From: Haloechinothrix_A salitolerans
Lineage (GTDB): Bacteria; Actinomycetota; Actinomycetes; Mycobacteriales; Pseudonocardiaceae
DNA length: 64,000 bases
Reading direction: 5' to 3' (one strand)
Assembly (NCBI RefSeq): GCF_039544105.1
Contig: NZ_BAABLA010000021.1
Every line of letters begins with the position of its first letter. The first letter of the stretch is position 1. The notes under the pieces were generated by a model. The model worked only from the letters and a program-made list of their open reading frames with translations, ran no database searches and was not told where the DNA came from. Shown here piece after piece: positions 1-9,586 of this stretch. Position numbers and translations under genes: made by a program.

Positions 1-684
1 AACTCGCTCGAACATGACCCTCAGCAAGTCATATTCTTGCAGCTCAGAGCACCTTTCTTCATGATCGACACAGCCCGCGGGCCGAACCAGCGTGAAAGCG
101 CGAGGTTAGTGTCGAGCCAGACACGGCCCTTGGACAACTGGTACCAGACCAAACGCAGTCCGGATGTTCATACAGCCGACAAGCCACGATTCGTAGGCGA
201 TCAGCCGCTCTTGCGCCTCGTCGACATGATCGCGGCCACAGAACACGCTGGGTGGCTGTCGACAGGCTCCTCGCTCTTGGAAGGCAACGGGCGAGTGCAA
301 AAGGAATTCGGCCGGTATGCCACCGATCTGGCCAAGCTTGTCCGGCGGGATCGGCGGCACCACTCGATAACCCACGTGATGGGCGACAAGTCCGGCAAGC
401 ACACTCTGCTCGTCTGGGCTTGCCATGGGCCTAACGAAGACATTGAGACTGCAGTGTCGTATCTGTCGCCGTATCTCAGAGCCAAGAAACATCAGACGGG
501 AGCCTACCGAGCGGCCTGCATGGTGTTCGACGCAAAGGGCAGACAGCTTGAACGGCTCTTGTACGACAATATGCCCGCAGTTCCGGACTCAGACCTCGAT
601 GAATCGGTTGCGCGCCTCGTTCCACTGGAGCGGATGACGCGCAAGGTTCCCCGACCTGGGCGTTCACGGACAACTGGCCGTTGA
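1..684 (+). CDS. Hypothetical protein, 5' end outside the window
   Basis: The frame is open from the first base, so the gene probably starts upstream; the first possible in-window start is TTG at 37. It ends with TGA at 682-684. The visible ~227 residues are soluble and charged with no signal peptide or membrane segment. A middle stretch includes the words HHSITHVMGDKSG and VWACHGPNEDIE. I do not recognise the family. It is convergent with the NlpC/P60 gene. It could belong to the mobile element or to older cargo; nothing in the sequence decides this. Confidence 0.5.
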   Translation, partial: NSLEHDPQQVIFLQLRAPFFMIDTARGPNQRESARLVSSQTRPLDNWYQTKRSPDVHTADKPRFVGDQPLLRLVDMIAATEHAGWLSTGSSLLEGNGRVQKEFGRYATDLAKLVRRDRRHHSITHVMGDKSGKHTLLVWACHGPNEDIETAVSYLSPYLRAKKHQTGAYRAACMVFDAKGRQLERLLYDNMPAVPDSDLDESVARLVPLERMTRKVPRPGRSRTTGR

Positions 685-788
685 GTAGTCCGCCTACGGA
701 ACCGTCTGTTCATGCCGAAGTCGGAGCACGGGTGCCCGTTGCCTCCACATGCACGTACGAAACGTGCGGTCATGCCGCATATGGCGGG

Positions 789-1754
789 TCAGTTCACAAG
801 GCGTCCACCTCCTGCGAAGTCATCATTCGCGCCCCATCGGACGGGGCGGATGCCGATGGGCTCGCCGAAGGTGGGCGCGTCAATCATCTGGCCGTTGCCG
901 ATGTAGATGCCGACGTGGTGGACCTTGATGTTCGGGTTCCCGTAGAAGACGAGGTCACCGGGCTGGAGTTCGGCCTCGGACACCCGAGCGGTGGCGTGAT
1001 ACTGCGTGTGCGCGGTCCTGGGGAGCCGGATTCCGGCTGCAGCGTAGGCGGCGGTGGTGAGGCCGGAGCAGTCGAAGCCAGCGTGGCCGTTGGCCGGTCC
1101 GTCACCTCCCCACTCGTACGGCACGCCGAGCTGTCCGCAAACGAATTTGAGGACCACTCGGGCAGCGCTGCTAGGTGCATCCACACCCATACACCTATTG
1201 GCGTCCTCGATCGGAGCGCAGGTCGCGTCGTTTAGCGCGGCGACGATGGTGCGCGCGGCGCTCTCGTGCTGCGAGTACGCGTTGGGGAAGCCGGAGCGTT
1301 GCACCGCTTGGGCGGCGTCGTTGACGCTCATGCGCTCCCAGCTGGGGATGTTCTGGAGGTGCTGGTAGAACTGGGTGGTTGCATAGCTGGGGTTCATGAT
1401 CTGCGCTGGGGTACCCCATCCTTGTGACGGGCGTTGCTGGAACAGGCCAAGGCTGTCGCGGTCGCCGTAGTCGACGTTACGGAGTCGGGACTCCTGCATG
1501 GCGGCGGTGACGGCGACGACCCAGCCTCGCTGCGGTATGCGCAGTTGTTTACCGACAGCGACGATCACGCCCGCATTGGAGAGCTGTTCAGCGCCGTATC
1601 CCGCTGGTTGCGCCTCAGCAGAACCGGACGGAACGCACCTCGTCGGGCCGTCGGCGCCACTGACCACGGCCGCCACCGTTCCTCCGATGACACCAGCCAG
1701 GGTGAGGACGGCCAGGACGGCCGCAACGGCGGCGCCTGCTATCGCCTTCTGCAT
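789..1754 (-). CDS. NlpC/P60 peptidoglycan hydrolase of the conjugation operon
   Basis: 321 residues. An N-terminal hydrophobic segment (about residues 5-32) acts as a signal anchor. A lysozyme-like/SLT region follows, with a catalytic-type Glu in AAMQESRLRNVDYGDRDS and the word GLFQQRP. The C-terminal NlpC/P60 domain has the nucleophile in FDCSGL and the histidine in VHHVGIYIG. Proteins of this double-hydrolase design cut the cell wall locally so that a conjugation apparatus can assemble. It is the last gene of the minus-strand transfer operon and overlaps the replication-relaxation gene by 16 bp, which supports translational coupling. Confidence 0.9.
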   Translation of the reverse strand: MQKAIAGAAVAAVLAVLTLAGVIGGTVAAVVSGADGPTRCVPSGSAEAQPAGYGAEQLSNAGVIVAVGKQLRIPQRGWVVAVTAAMQESRLRNVDYGDRDSLGLFQQRPSQGWGTPAQIMNPSYATTQFYQHLQNIPSWERMSVNDAAQAVQRSGFPNAYSQHESAARTIVAALNDATCAPIEDANRCMGVDAPSSAARVVLKFVCGQLGVPYEWGGDGPANGHAGFDCSGLTTAAYAAAGIRLPRTAHTQYHATARVSEAELQPGDLVFYGNPNIKVHHVGIYIGNGQMIDAPTFGEPIGIRPVRWGANDDFAGGGRLVN

Positions 1755-2788
1755 GCCTCAGGCGCGTGATGCCAGGTGAGATCCCGGGCGCTGGACCACG
1801 GCGGCATCGGCTCCGGTGGCGTCAGCGTCGCGGTTCCGCCTGAGTCGGCGATTCTTGCCGCCTGCTGATCGGATCGGGCTGGGACGGCGACGTGCGGCCA
1901 CCGGTCGGCGAGGTCGGCCAGGCGGCACCGATCCGGAGTCGGCGGCTCGAGCGGCAACCACACGGCCTCGGCTGCCGAGTGGCGTATGCGGTCGGCACTC
2001 GTTGTGGCAATCGGAGTCGTGTCGGCGTGCGCGGTCTCGCGGACCTGGCGGGTGAGGATCTCGCGGGCATGGGCTTCCCGGTGGGGACTGGCGAAGCACA
2101 ACAGCAGCGGCGTGTTGATCTGAGTGATCGCGCGGAGCTTGGCGTAGTCGTGAAGCTTCGCGGCTAGCCGTTGGAGCTGGTAGCTGCCGGTGTCCCATTC
2201 CAGGAACCACTCGAGGGTGCGGCCGTGCTCGATCCAGCGGCCGTAGCCGTCGGGGCGGACGATGTCGCCGAAGTGGCGGGCGCAGCGGGTTTCCGGCCAC
2301 CACGCCAGCAGGCGGCTGCGCGGGTGTCGGCGGGCGGTCGCGATGAGGCCGGTGAAGAAGCCGTTCACGCCGTGCAGGTGGGCGAGGCGGATGGAGTGGG
2401 CGATGCCGATGGATCGCTCGGGGCGATACTTCAGCGCGGTGGGGTCGGTGCCGTCTTCGTGGGCGAGCACGTGGGCGCCGGTGATGTCGAGGACGTAGAA
2501 CATGGGTGCGCGGCCTCGGCCGATGAAGGGCTGGAAGCGGTTGACGACTCGCCATTGGTAGAGCTGGCGGAGCCGCAGGTTGGCGGCGCGCCGGGAGGGG
2601 AAGGCGAGCTGAGTGAGCTGCGTGGAGGTGAGCACGCGGTGCTCGGCGAGCATGCGAGCGATCCAGCGGTCACGGCGGGTCAGGTGTGCGGCGACCCAGG
2701 CGTGGTGCTGCGGGGAGGCGGCGGCCCGGTCGGCCGGGCGTTGCGGCAGCGGGGCCCGGAGATCCTTCTGTTTCAGCAAAGGGCGCAC
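1739..2788 (-). CDS. Replication-relaxation family protein
   Basis: About 349 residues from GTG at 2788-2786, which lies one base after the stop of the VirD4-like gene (TGA-G-GTG), a good fit for reinitiation. An upstream start at 2890 is open in the same frame but would overlap the preceding gene by 100 bp and adds only low-complexity Pro/Arg sequence. The body contains a winged-helix-like opening (RDRWIARMLAEHRVLTSTQLTQL) and the FYVLDITGAHVLA and LEWFLEWDTG words typical of the Replic_Relax family. Members occur on actinobacterial plasmids and integrative elements and are thought to act in DNA processing for replication or transfer. Confidence 0.8.
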   Translation of the reverse strand: MRPLLKQKDLRAPLPQRPADRAAASPQHHAWVAAHLTRRDRWIARMLAEHRVLTSTQLTQLAFPSRRAANLRLRQLYQWRVVNRFQPFIGRGRAPMFYVLDITGAHVLAHEDGTDPTALKYRPERSIGIAHSIRLAHLHGVNGFFTGLIATARRHPRSRLLAWWPETRCARHFGDIVRPDGYGRWIEHGRTLEWFLEWDTGSYQLQRLAAKLHDYAKLRAITQINTPLLLCFASPHREAHAREILTRQVRETAHADTTPIATTSADRIRHSAAEAVWLPLEPPTPDRCRLADLADRWPHVAVPARSDQQAARIADSGGTATLTPPEPMPPWSSARDLTWHHAPEACRRR

Positions 2789-2789
2789 C

Positions 2790-5234
2790 TCAGGCTGTGC
2801 GGCGGGGATCGGCGCCGACCGCGCGCGCTGGCGAGACTGCCGATCGGGCAAGGGGTTGGGTGTGGGCGGCGGCTGCCGCGCGCACGGCACGGGCTCGGCC
2901 GGGAATGGCTGGGCCGAGCGGGCGGGTCGTGATGGTGAAGGGGCGGACTTCGGCGCCGTTGACTACTGGGCGTACGGCGGCGTGGAAGGCGTCAAGGTGG
3001 GCGAGGTCGTGATCGGTCAGGTGCGGCGCAGTGTGGCGTGCAAGTTCGCGTGCGTCGCGCGGCGAGACTGAGAAGTAGATCTTGGTGCGGGCGTTGGCGG
3101 AGATCGCTTCGCTGAGGTCGCGGCCGAGCTGGTCGAGGTGCTGGTGCGCCAGGGTCATGGAGAGGCGGTAGCCGCGGGCTTCGGCGAGCATGTCCTCGAC
3201 GGCGTAGGGCAGGGTCAGGAAGTTCTGCGCTTCGTCGACGTAGAGTCCTGCGTCGCGGCGTTGGGACTGTGGGGTCGCGGATCGGGCGGTGGTGGCCTGC
3301 CAGATGCGGGCGAGGATGAGCGAGCCGAGTAGCCGGCTGGTGTCGTCGCCCAGGCTGCCCTTAGGGATGCGTGCCAGCAGTAACCCGCCGTCGAGCACGG
3401 TGCTGAGGTCGACGGTGGAGGGTCCGGCCGCGATCGCCTTGACGACGAACGGGCGCAGCAGGAAGGCGCGTAGCTTGTTGAGTACCGGGGCGATGGCGTG
3501 GGCGCGGGCGGCGTCGGAGAGCTGGTCGTAGGACGTCCAGAAGCCGCGCAGCACGGGATCGTCGGCAAGCTTGGCAATGTGCCGGATCCGCTTGGCGGGA
3601 TCGGTAAGCAGGCCGGACAGGTCGGCGAGGGTGGGTGTGTCGGTGTCGGCCCGCAATGTGAGGCAGGCTGCGCGCAGAATGTCGTCACTGCGCGGCCCCC
3701 AAGCGGAGGCGAACACCCGCGCGAACACCGAGACGACGTTGTCGACGGCGGAATGCTTATCGCCTTCGAGGGGGTTCAGGCAGGGCACCGGGCCGCGAGT
3801 GTCGGCGTCGAACAGCACGACCCGATGGCTGGCGTGCAGCGGGAGTCTAGTGAGGATGTCGGTGATCAGGTCTCCTTTGGGATCGATGACGACGGCACCG
3901 CGGCCACGATCGGCATCGGCGAGGATCATCTGCGCGAGCAGCGTCGACTTGCCGCTGCCGGTGGCGCCAAGCACGTGCAGGTGGTGACGGGCGTCGGAGA
4001 CGTGCAGGCCGACGGGGCGGGCATGTGCGGTGTCGGAAATGCCGAGCGGTCGGATGTCGGGGCCTTCGGTCGGCGTAGCTGGTGGCGGCGGGACGGCGCG
4101 GGCCCCGGCCCGGGCCACGCCGGGGATCGCTTCGTCGGTGGGTAGGTGCGCGATCGCGGCCAACTCGAGGACGGACAGCAGATCTCCACGCCGGAACCGG
4201 CGGCGGGCCAGCACCGTCAGCGGCTGGCGGAGTCGGAGGCGGCGGTAGTAGTTGTGCTCGGTGAATGTGGAGAAGGCGCTGGCGATCGCGTGCGCTCGGC
4301 CGCGGATGCGCTCGGCCGCCCGCCGGTATTCTTTGCGTGCCGCCGATCTCGGGAGGTGGGTGGTGACGGCGTAGCGGATGAGCGTGTCGTAGTGGCTGCC
4401 GCGATCCTTGGCGACGATGGCGCGGTCCTGCGCCGCGTACGCCAGCGCGGTGTGCCGGTCAATCTGAGGTTGCGCCGATGGCTGCGCGGCTGGTCGTGGA
4501 GTGAGTAGATCAAATACCCGCCCAATCCGGTGGTGGGAACGTCCAGTGCGCAGGTGACGGGCCAAGCGCCGGGCGCGGGCGACGCGTCGCCCGGTGGCCG
4601 GTCGCGCCAGTACCTGAACACACGCTCGGTCGTCGGTGCCGAGACCGGCGGGTGCGCCGAGAAGCGCACGGAGTGGATCAGCCGTGAAGTCGGTCCGGAT
4701 CGGGAGAGCTTCCGACCGTGCGAGGCGAAGTACACCTCCGGTCACGAGCACCTGGCGCTCACCACTTGGTTCTATGGGGAGGGGCGGGTCGGCTGGGCGG
4801 GTGCGGGTGCGGGTGCCCGGCCAGGCGGCCTCGATGGCACGCTCGACGAGTCCGGGTGGCACGATCCCTGGCACCCATAGGCGTAGCTGGACGCCGTCGC
4901 GATCGAAGTAGGATTCGAACGCCAGGTGCGGTTGCCCGAAGATCAGCCGTTTCCATGCGGGCCGCAGAAGCCCGACGAGGTTGGACCAGACGGCCAGCGC
5001 CCCAGCCGGATCCACCGTCGGCGGGGCCATGATCGTGACCGCCCGCGCGTCGGCGTGCAACGCTTGCTGGCAGCGGCGGAACCACCATGCGCGCAACAGG
5101 ACCGCCGCACCGACCACGAGAACGAGGACTGGTCCGAGCACTGGTGACCACGCGAGCAGCCAGGCCGCAGCGGTGTCCGCGAGCTTGCGAATTGCGGTCC
5201 AGGGGTCGACGAGCAGCTGTTCCACCACGACCAA
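2790..5234 (-). CDS. VirD4/TraG-like coupling ATPase (single-chain form)
   Basis: 814 residues. Residues about 22-50 form an N-terminal membrane segment. Residues 60-390 are a variable domain. A Walker A motif GATGSGKST is at 423-431, followed by VVIDPKGDL, and a Walker B GLYVDEAQNF lies near 650, then AEARGYRLSMTLAHQHLDQL and a C-terminal NARTKIYFSVSPRDA stretch. This is the type IV secretion coupling protein pattern, which links the DNA substrate to the transfer channel. It lies between the VirB4-like gene and the replication-relaxation gene. The element at the right end of the window has a clear homologue, but there the N-terminal and ATPase parts are separate genes. Confidence 0.88.
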   Translation of the reverse strand: MVVVEQLLVDPWTAIRKLADTAAAWLLAWSPVLGPVLVLVVGAAVLLRAWWFRRCQQALHADARAVTIMAPPTVDPAGALAVWSNLVGLLRPAWKRLIFGQPHLAFESYFDRDGVQLRLWVPGIVPPGLVERAIEAAWPGTRTRTRPADPPLPIEPSGERQVLVTGGVLRLARSEALPIRTDFTADPLRALLGAPAGLGTDDRACVQVLARPATGRRVARARRLARHLRTGRSHHRIGRVFDLLTPRPAAQPSAQPQIDRHTALAYAAQDRAIVAKDRGSHYDTLIRYAVTTHLPRSAARKEYRRAAERIRGRAHAIASAFSTFTEHNYYRRLRLRQPLTVLARRRFRRGDLLSVLELAAIAHLPTDEAIPGVARAGARAVPPPPATPTEGPDIRPLGISDTAHARPVGLHVSDARHHLHVLGATGSGKSTLLAQMILADADRGRGAVVIDPKGDLITDILTRLPLHASHRVVLFDADTRGPVPCLNPLEGDKHSAVDNVVSVFARVFASAWGPRSDDILRAACLTLRADTDTPTLADLSGLLTDPAKRIRHIAKLADDPVLRGFWTSYDQLSDAARAHAIAPVLNKLRAFLLRPFVVKAIAAGPSTVDLSTVLDGGLLLARIPKGSLGDDTSRLLGSLILARIWQATTARSATPQSQRRDAGLYVDEAQNFLTLPYAVEDMLAEARGYRLSMTLAHQHLDQLGRDLSEAISANARTKIYFSVSPRDARELARHTAPHLTDHDLAHLDAFHAAVRPVVNGAEVRPFTITTRPLGPAIPGRARAVRAAAAAHTQPLARSAVSPARAVGADPRRTA

Positions 5235-5273
5235 GAAGTCCGCGATCGGCGCCGTGAGCAGACGTCGAAATGC

Positions 5274-7070
5274 TCATTCGTCGAGTTTGACGACGTGTGC
5301 ACTGTTGTCGTCTCGGGCGGCGTGTTCGGCCGGATCTGTGGTGACCAGCGCGTGTTCGAATTCGGAGGCGTCGGCGCGCAGGACGACCCGATGCGGGCCG
5401 CAGGCCATGAGCGCGCTGCCCCGTTCCGCCGACAGCAAGAACTGTCGCTCGCCTTCGGAGAGGGCGAAGGTGCGGACGACGTCGTCGATGGCCTGGGGTG
5501 CCTGTCGTAGGAGGATCTGCGTGGCGGCGTTGGCGATGACGGCCTTGCCGAGATCGGTGCCGAGCACGTCGCCGACGTCTTGGGTCGCGACGGTCAAGCC
5601 CGCCCAGTATTTCCGCGATGCCTTGGCCATGTGGAAGAGGAACTCCGCGCCGACGTCTTGTCGCATCAGCAGCCATGCCTCATCGACGACCACCAGGCGG
5701 GGGCGTTTGTGCGTGGGGTTGCTGATCCAGCGCCAGATGGCGTCGAGGGTGAGGACGGTGGCTGCGGGCTTCAGCTCCGCGGGCAACTGGCGCAGCGAGA
5801 ACACCTGTAGGTGGCCCTCCGGCGCGGTGGTTGTGGGGCCGTCGAACAGGCCGCGGAACGCGCCGTGGGTGTACGGGTGTAGTCGCTCGGCGAGCAGTGT
5901 TCCGGTCCCGCCCTGTTCGGCGAGAGCGTCGCGGAGGTCGGCCAGCATTGGTGCTGGCCGGGCCCAAGTCCGCGCGTCCGTAGTGATGCCAGCGTGGGCG
6001 TAAGCGGCCGTGATCGCCCGGTCGACTGTCGCTCGTTCGTCGGCAATGAGCGTCTGACCAAAAAGGACGGTCAGCAGGGTGTGCAGGAACAGACTGCGGC
6101 GTTGCAGGGCGCCCGCCGGTGCGGTGCGGCGTCCGTCCGGGTGTCTGGCGATGGGTAGGTCGAGCGGGTTGATCCGCACGCCGGTTGCACCGAGCGCCAG
6201 GTGGTTGCCCCCGACCGCGTGGGCCAACCGCGTGTATTCGTCTTCGGGATCGATGACGGCGACCTCGACGCCACGGTAGAGGCTGCGCAGGGCTTCCAGC
6301 TTGACGAGGTAGGATTTGCCTGCGCCGGAGCGGCCCAGGATGACCGCGTTGTGGTTGTCGCAGGCGAACCGGTCCCAGTGGACCAGACCTTGACTGCTGA
6401 GGTTTCGGCCGTACAGGACTCCGGTCGGTGCGCCGAACGATGCCGGGTCAGGCGCTGGCAGGTCCGGGGATGCGAAGGGAAACGCGGTGGCCAAGGCTGG
6501 GGTGTCGAAGGTACGGGTCATGTTGATCAGATCCATGCCCATCGGCAGCGAGGTGACCCATCCCTGCAGAGAGCGGAAGGTGGTCGGTTTCGCGTCCAGT
6601 AGCAGGCTGGCTGCCAGGGTGCGGACCGCGCTGACTTCGGCGGCCAGTTCGCGTTGAGTGGTGGCGTGGACGGTCAAGGTGAGCCCGACCCAGAACAGGC
6701 GTCCTTCGCCGCGGGCGAGTCGCGCGGCGAGATCGTGGGCGTCCTCGGTGGCCGCCTCCAGCTGAGGGTCGGCGAGGCGCCCGTGGGTGACGGTGTGGCG
6801 GCGACCAGATTCCAGCTTGGCGAGCTGCCGCTGAAGCCGCTCGGCTGCGACGGCCGCGTTGACGGGCTCGACGTGCAGGGAAACATCGAGCCGCCCGGGA
6901 TAGGACAGCAGGGGCTGCAACCACCCCGGGTGGACCTCGCGCGGATAGCCGACAACGGAGAGAGTGGCCACCCATTCATCACCGACGCGGACGTGCCGGG
7001 GGTCGACCTCGAGTGCATGAGGTGCGAAGGCGGGCGTGGGCCGGCGTGGTGTGTGGCGGCGTTTCCGCAT
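5274..7070 (-). CDS. VirB4/TraC-like conjugation ATPase
   Basis: 598 residues. The N-terminal 200 residues are the VirB4-type domain. A Walker A motif GRSGAGKS sits at 246-253, then VAVIDPEDEY, and a Walker B RLVVVDEAWLLM near 435. The FLFHMAKASRKYWAGLTVATQDV segment is highly characteristic of VirB4 proteins of Gram-positive conjugation systems. The protein energises assembly of the channel at the inner face of the membrane. The gene begins 5 bp after the end of the PrgI-like gene and precedes the coupling protein, the usual order. Confidence 0.9.
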   Translation of the reverse strand: MRKRRHTPRRPTPAFAPHALEVDPRHVRVGDEWVATLSVVGYPREVHPGWLQPLLSYPGRLDVSLHVEPVNAAVAAERLQRQLAKLESGRRHTVTHGRLADPQLEAATEDAHDLAARLARGEGRLFWVGLTLTVHATTQRELAAEVSAVRTLAASLLLDAKPTTFRSLQGWVTSLPMGMDLINMTRTFDTPALATAFPFASPDLPAPDPASFGAPTGVLYGRNLSSQGLVHWDRFACDNHNAVILGRSGAGKSYLVKLEALRSLYRGVEVAVIDPEDEYTRLAHAVGGNHLALGATGVRINPLDLPIARHPDGRRTAPAGALQRRSLFLHTLLTVLFGQTLIADERATVDRAITAAYAHAGITTDARTWARPAPMLADLRDALAEQGGTGTLLAERLHPYTHGAFRGLFDGPTTTAPEGHLQVFSLRQLPAELKPAATVLTLDAIWRWISNPTHKRPRLVVVDEAWLLMRQDVGAEFLFHMAKASRKYWAGLTVATQDVGDVLGTDLGKAVIANAATQILLRQAPQAIDDVVRTFALSEGERQFLLSAERGSALMACGPHRVVLRADASEFEHALVTTDPAEHAARDDNSAHVVKLDE

Positions 7071-7075
7071 CGACC

Positions 7076-8005
7076 TCAGCTCCCGTCATCGCGCCCGGCC
7101 GCCGTGGTGATGACCTCATCGGCGCCCGCTAGACCCTGAGATGGGGTGATCAGGGTGTCGGGGTTGCAGGCCGCGCTCAGCACGGCGGTGGTCTGCCCGG
7201 CATCTAGCGGGGTGACCGTGATACCTGCGGCTGCGAGGAGCTCGACGGCCTCGGCCAGGCGCTGCAGCAATCGTGCCGCGCTGGTCCCGGCGGGCTCGCG
7301 CACGACGATGAAGATCTGGCGGTGCAGCAGGTCGGTGCGGGCGGCGAGCCGCTCGAGGTGGCTGGCGTGATCGCGCGCGGCACGTTCGAGCGCGGCGTGC
7401 GGCAGGCTCGGTGCGCGGGAACGGAGCTGTGCGATCTGGTCGGACAGCTCGAGGTGCATGGTGCGTACCAGGAGCTGCACGGGTTCGGAGAGACTGTGTA
7501 GCCAGCGGCCAAATGCGGCAACGAGAGCGTCCTGCTCGGCTGGGGTGCGTAGCGCAAAGTTCACGGTGGAGGCGGCGGCGATGGCCGCGATGCCGTCGTT
7601 GCCGAGGTCGACAACGCCGGCTTCGCTGACCCCAAGGGCCGGCAGATCCAGTTCAGCAGCCCGCTCGCCCGGTGGGGTCGGCAGCCAGTCAGGGATCCGC
7701 GCTGGCGTCCCGGATGTGGCGATGCGCCGCCGTGGTTGGAGGCGCTGTCGCACTGCGGCCACCAATAGTGAGTCCAGCGCGACCCCGTCGCGTCGCCCCA
7801 GCACCACGACGGTAATGAGCACCCCGACGGGTAGCGTAAGCGCCACGTAGACGACGGTCGGCATCCACGGGCGCGTCAGGGCCCAGCCGCCGTACAGCAC
7901 GAGCGCCGTGACGCTCAGCTTGATTAGCTGCCGGGTCGTGAGACCGGCCAGGATGCGGTCCTCCAACTCGATGTCGGCAGGAATCCGTGCGGTTCGCCCG
8001 GTCAT
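7076..8005 (-). CDS. PrgI family protein (SCO6880-like)
   Basis: 309 residues from ATG at 8005, overlapping the TrbL-like stop by four bases (ATGA). The opening MTGRTARIPADIELEDRILAG followed by two membrane segments (about residues 28-70) is the PrgI signature. The remainder is a soluble domain of about 220 residues, probably a VirB4 N-terminal-like partner. PrgI proteins are VirB3-like components that dock VirB4 at the membrane. The frame stays open further upstream (to 9214), but that part is only a shadow of the neighbouring gene and is not included. Confidence 0.85.
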   Translation of the reverse strand: MTGRTARIPADIELEDRILAGLTTRQLIKLSVTALVLYGGWALTRPWMPTVVYVALTLPVGVLITVVVLGRRDGVALDSLLVAAVRQRLQPRRRIATSGTPARIPDWLPTPPGERAAELDLPALGVSEAGVVDLGNDGIAAIAAASTVNFALRTPAEQDALVAAFGRWLHSLSEPVQLLVRTMHLELSDQIAQLRSRAPSLPHAALERAARDHASHLERLAARTDLLHRQIFIVVREPAGTSAARLLQRLAEAVELLAAAGITVTPLDAGQTTAVLSAACNPDTLITPSQGLAGADEVITTAAGRDDGS

Positions 8006-9204
8006 TGTGCGTCCCCGCGTCTGGTCAACGGCCGCCATGCGCGCTGAGCGGCGTCGCGGGCGCGGGCAGGTTTGGGCTGGCCCCACGGGGTGGACTCGAT
8101 GGGTGGCGCCGGAGTGGCCGGCACCGGCGTGTACGGACCGGTCGGTCGCGCCGGTGGCGGCAGGACCGGCTGGGACGGCTTTGGGTGGGAGGGTGGCGGA
8201 GCGTTTCCCGCGTCGCTTCTGGCGCGGGCTGGGTGTGCGGGCGCTGCCGCCGCGGGTGCCGGATTCCCGGAGTGTCGCCCCGTCAAGAGCCCGAACGTCT
8301 TGTACGCGATCCAGCCGCGCACCAGCGATCCGGCGATGGAACGGCCACCGGTCGAGCGTGTGGCTGCGAGAATCCAGAACGGGATCTTCAGCAGCACGTA
8401 TATCAGGGCGAGTGCCACGAGCAGGTTCACCAGCCCGCTGGGCCGCGGGCCGAAGGGTGTCCAGCCACTCGGGTCGAAGAACACCTTGAGCGCGACGATC
8501 AGGGTGAGCGACTGTGCCACTTGGATGGCGAGGACCCCGGCGAAGGCTTTCCACCACCAGCGCGCGACGGATTCGGTCTGCGGCAGGGCGTGACACATCA
8601 GGGCCAGTGGCGCCCCGATCAACAGGATGACGGTGATCGCCACGCGCAGGACGTAGGTGATGAGCAGCGCGACGAGCATTCCGGCCAACGCCAGGCCGAG
8701 CAAGAGCAAGAACAACCCGCCTCCAGACAGGGCGCCGGTAATCATGCTGGTCAGCGCGTCCCCGGCGGAGTCGGCGTCGAGGCCACCCGCGAGCAGGGCA
8801 TGGGAGAGCGCGTTGGCCAGCAGGATGGCCTGCTCGGCGATCACCAGGCTGAAGAAGGCGGCCAGGAATCCGACGACCAGCCGGGGCGCGATCTCCTTGA
8901 TCGTGTAGCGGGTCTGCAGGGTCTCGTAGCTCATCACGACCATGCCGCCGATGAGGATCAGTGCCGCGTAGGAGGCGATCACGATCTGCCACGAGACGTC
9001 CCAGAGGGGGCCGACTTGCGGCAGCTCGTTCAGCGTCGGCGTGGTGAGCAGGGTGTCGGACAGCAGCCGCAGCAGCGGGTTCAACGCCGTCTCCACGATG
9101 CTGCGGAACAGGTCGTTGATACCTTCGCCGATGTGGCAACCGATGTCGAACGTGCCGCAGCCCGGTGACTGCGCCACCCTGATCCCCCAGGCAGCTGCCG
9201 TCAC
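8002..9204 (-). CDS. TrbL/VirB6-like channel membrane protein
   Basis: 400 residues from GTG at 9204, which overlaps the stop of the pilin-like gene (GTGA). The opening has a Cys-rich word (GCGTFDIGCHIGEGIND), then the protein carries at least six hydrophobic membrane segments between residues about 60 and 300, and ends in a long Pro/Ala-rich cytoplasmic tail. This matches the VirB6/TrbL class that forms the inner-membrane pore of type IV secretion. The much longer open frame up to 9708 runs antisense-like through the pilin gene and is not coding. Confidence 0.85.
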   Translation of the reverse strand: MTAAAWGIRVAQSPGCGTFDIGCHIGEGINDLFRSIVETALNPLLRLLSDTLLTTPTLNELPQVGPLWDVSWQIVIASYAALILIGGMVVMSYETLQTRYTIKEIAPRLVVGFLAAFFSLVIAEQAILLANALSHALLAGGLDADSAGDALTSMITGALSGGGLFLLLLGLALAGMLVALLITYVLRVAITVILLIGAPLALMCHALPQTESVARWWWKAFAGVLAIQVAQSLTLIVALKVFFDPSGWTPFGPRPSGLVNLLVALALIYVLLKIPFWILAATRSTGGRSIAGSLVRGWIAYKTFGLLTGRHSGNPAPAAAAPAHPARARSDAGNAPPPSHPKPSQPVLPPPARPTGPYTPVPATPAPPIESTPWGQPKPARARDAAQRAWRPLTRRGDAQ

Positions 9205-9548
9205 AGGCCGACAATCCCCGACAGAACGGATACCAGCAGCGGCGCCAGGGCCGCCAGCGCGAATCCGATGCCCGCCGCTTTGAACGCGGTCTTGGCCTTC
9301 TCGACTTCGCCGGGATCGCCGCCGGCCATCACGTAGCGGACGCCACCGATCGTGGCGAACACCGTCGCCAGCATCGCGAGGATGCCCATCAACCAGTTGC
9401 GGATGTTGCGCAGCACCTGGGCCACCGACTCCGCCTGCGCGAACACCACCGACGGCTCCGCCTGCACGGTTGCGGCAGAGGCCAGTGCGGCGAACGCAGC
9501 AACCAGCGTCACCACGCCTGCGCGATGGAGGAGACGGCGAACGGGCAT
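9201..9548 (-). CDS. Small pilin-like (TrbC/VirB2-type) secreted membrane protein
   Basis: 115 residues from ATG at 9548, chosen because GAGAGG stands just upstream; an in-frame ATG at 9590 lacks this. A signal peptide runs to about residue 30 (ending ATVQA). Two hydrophobic helices follow, the second near the C terminus, separated by a short charged loop (GGDPGEVEKAKTAFKAAG). This signal peptide plus two-helix layout is that of VirB2/TrbC pilins and of the TrbC-like proteins at the head of actinobacterial transfer operons. Its stop overlaps the start of the VirB6-like gene. Confidence 0.75.
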   Translation of the reverse strand: MPVRRLLHRAGVVTLVAAFAALASAATVQAEPSVVFAQAESVAQVLRNIRNWLMGILAMLATVFATIGGVRYVMAGGDPGEVEKAKTAFKAAGIGFALAALAPLLVSVLSGIVGL

Positions 9549-9586
9549 CGGGACCTCTCGGCATCGTCGGTGTCGGGGCGGGTGGG

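Noticed and set aside
8006..9214. Long N-terminal extension of the PrgI-like reading frame (712 residues in total)
   Set aside because: It runs out of frame through the TrbL/VirB6-like gene, is Arg/Gly-rich without structure, and the true ATG at 8005 overlaps the preceding stop in the usual ATGA manner.
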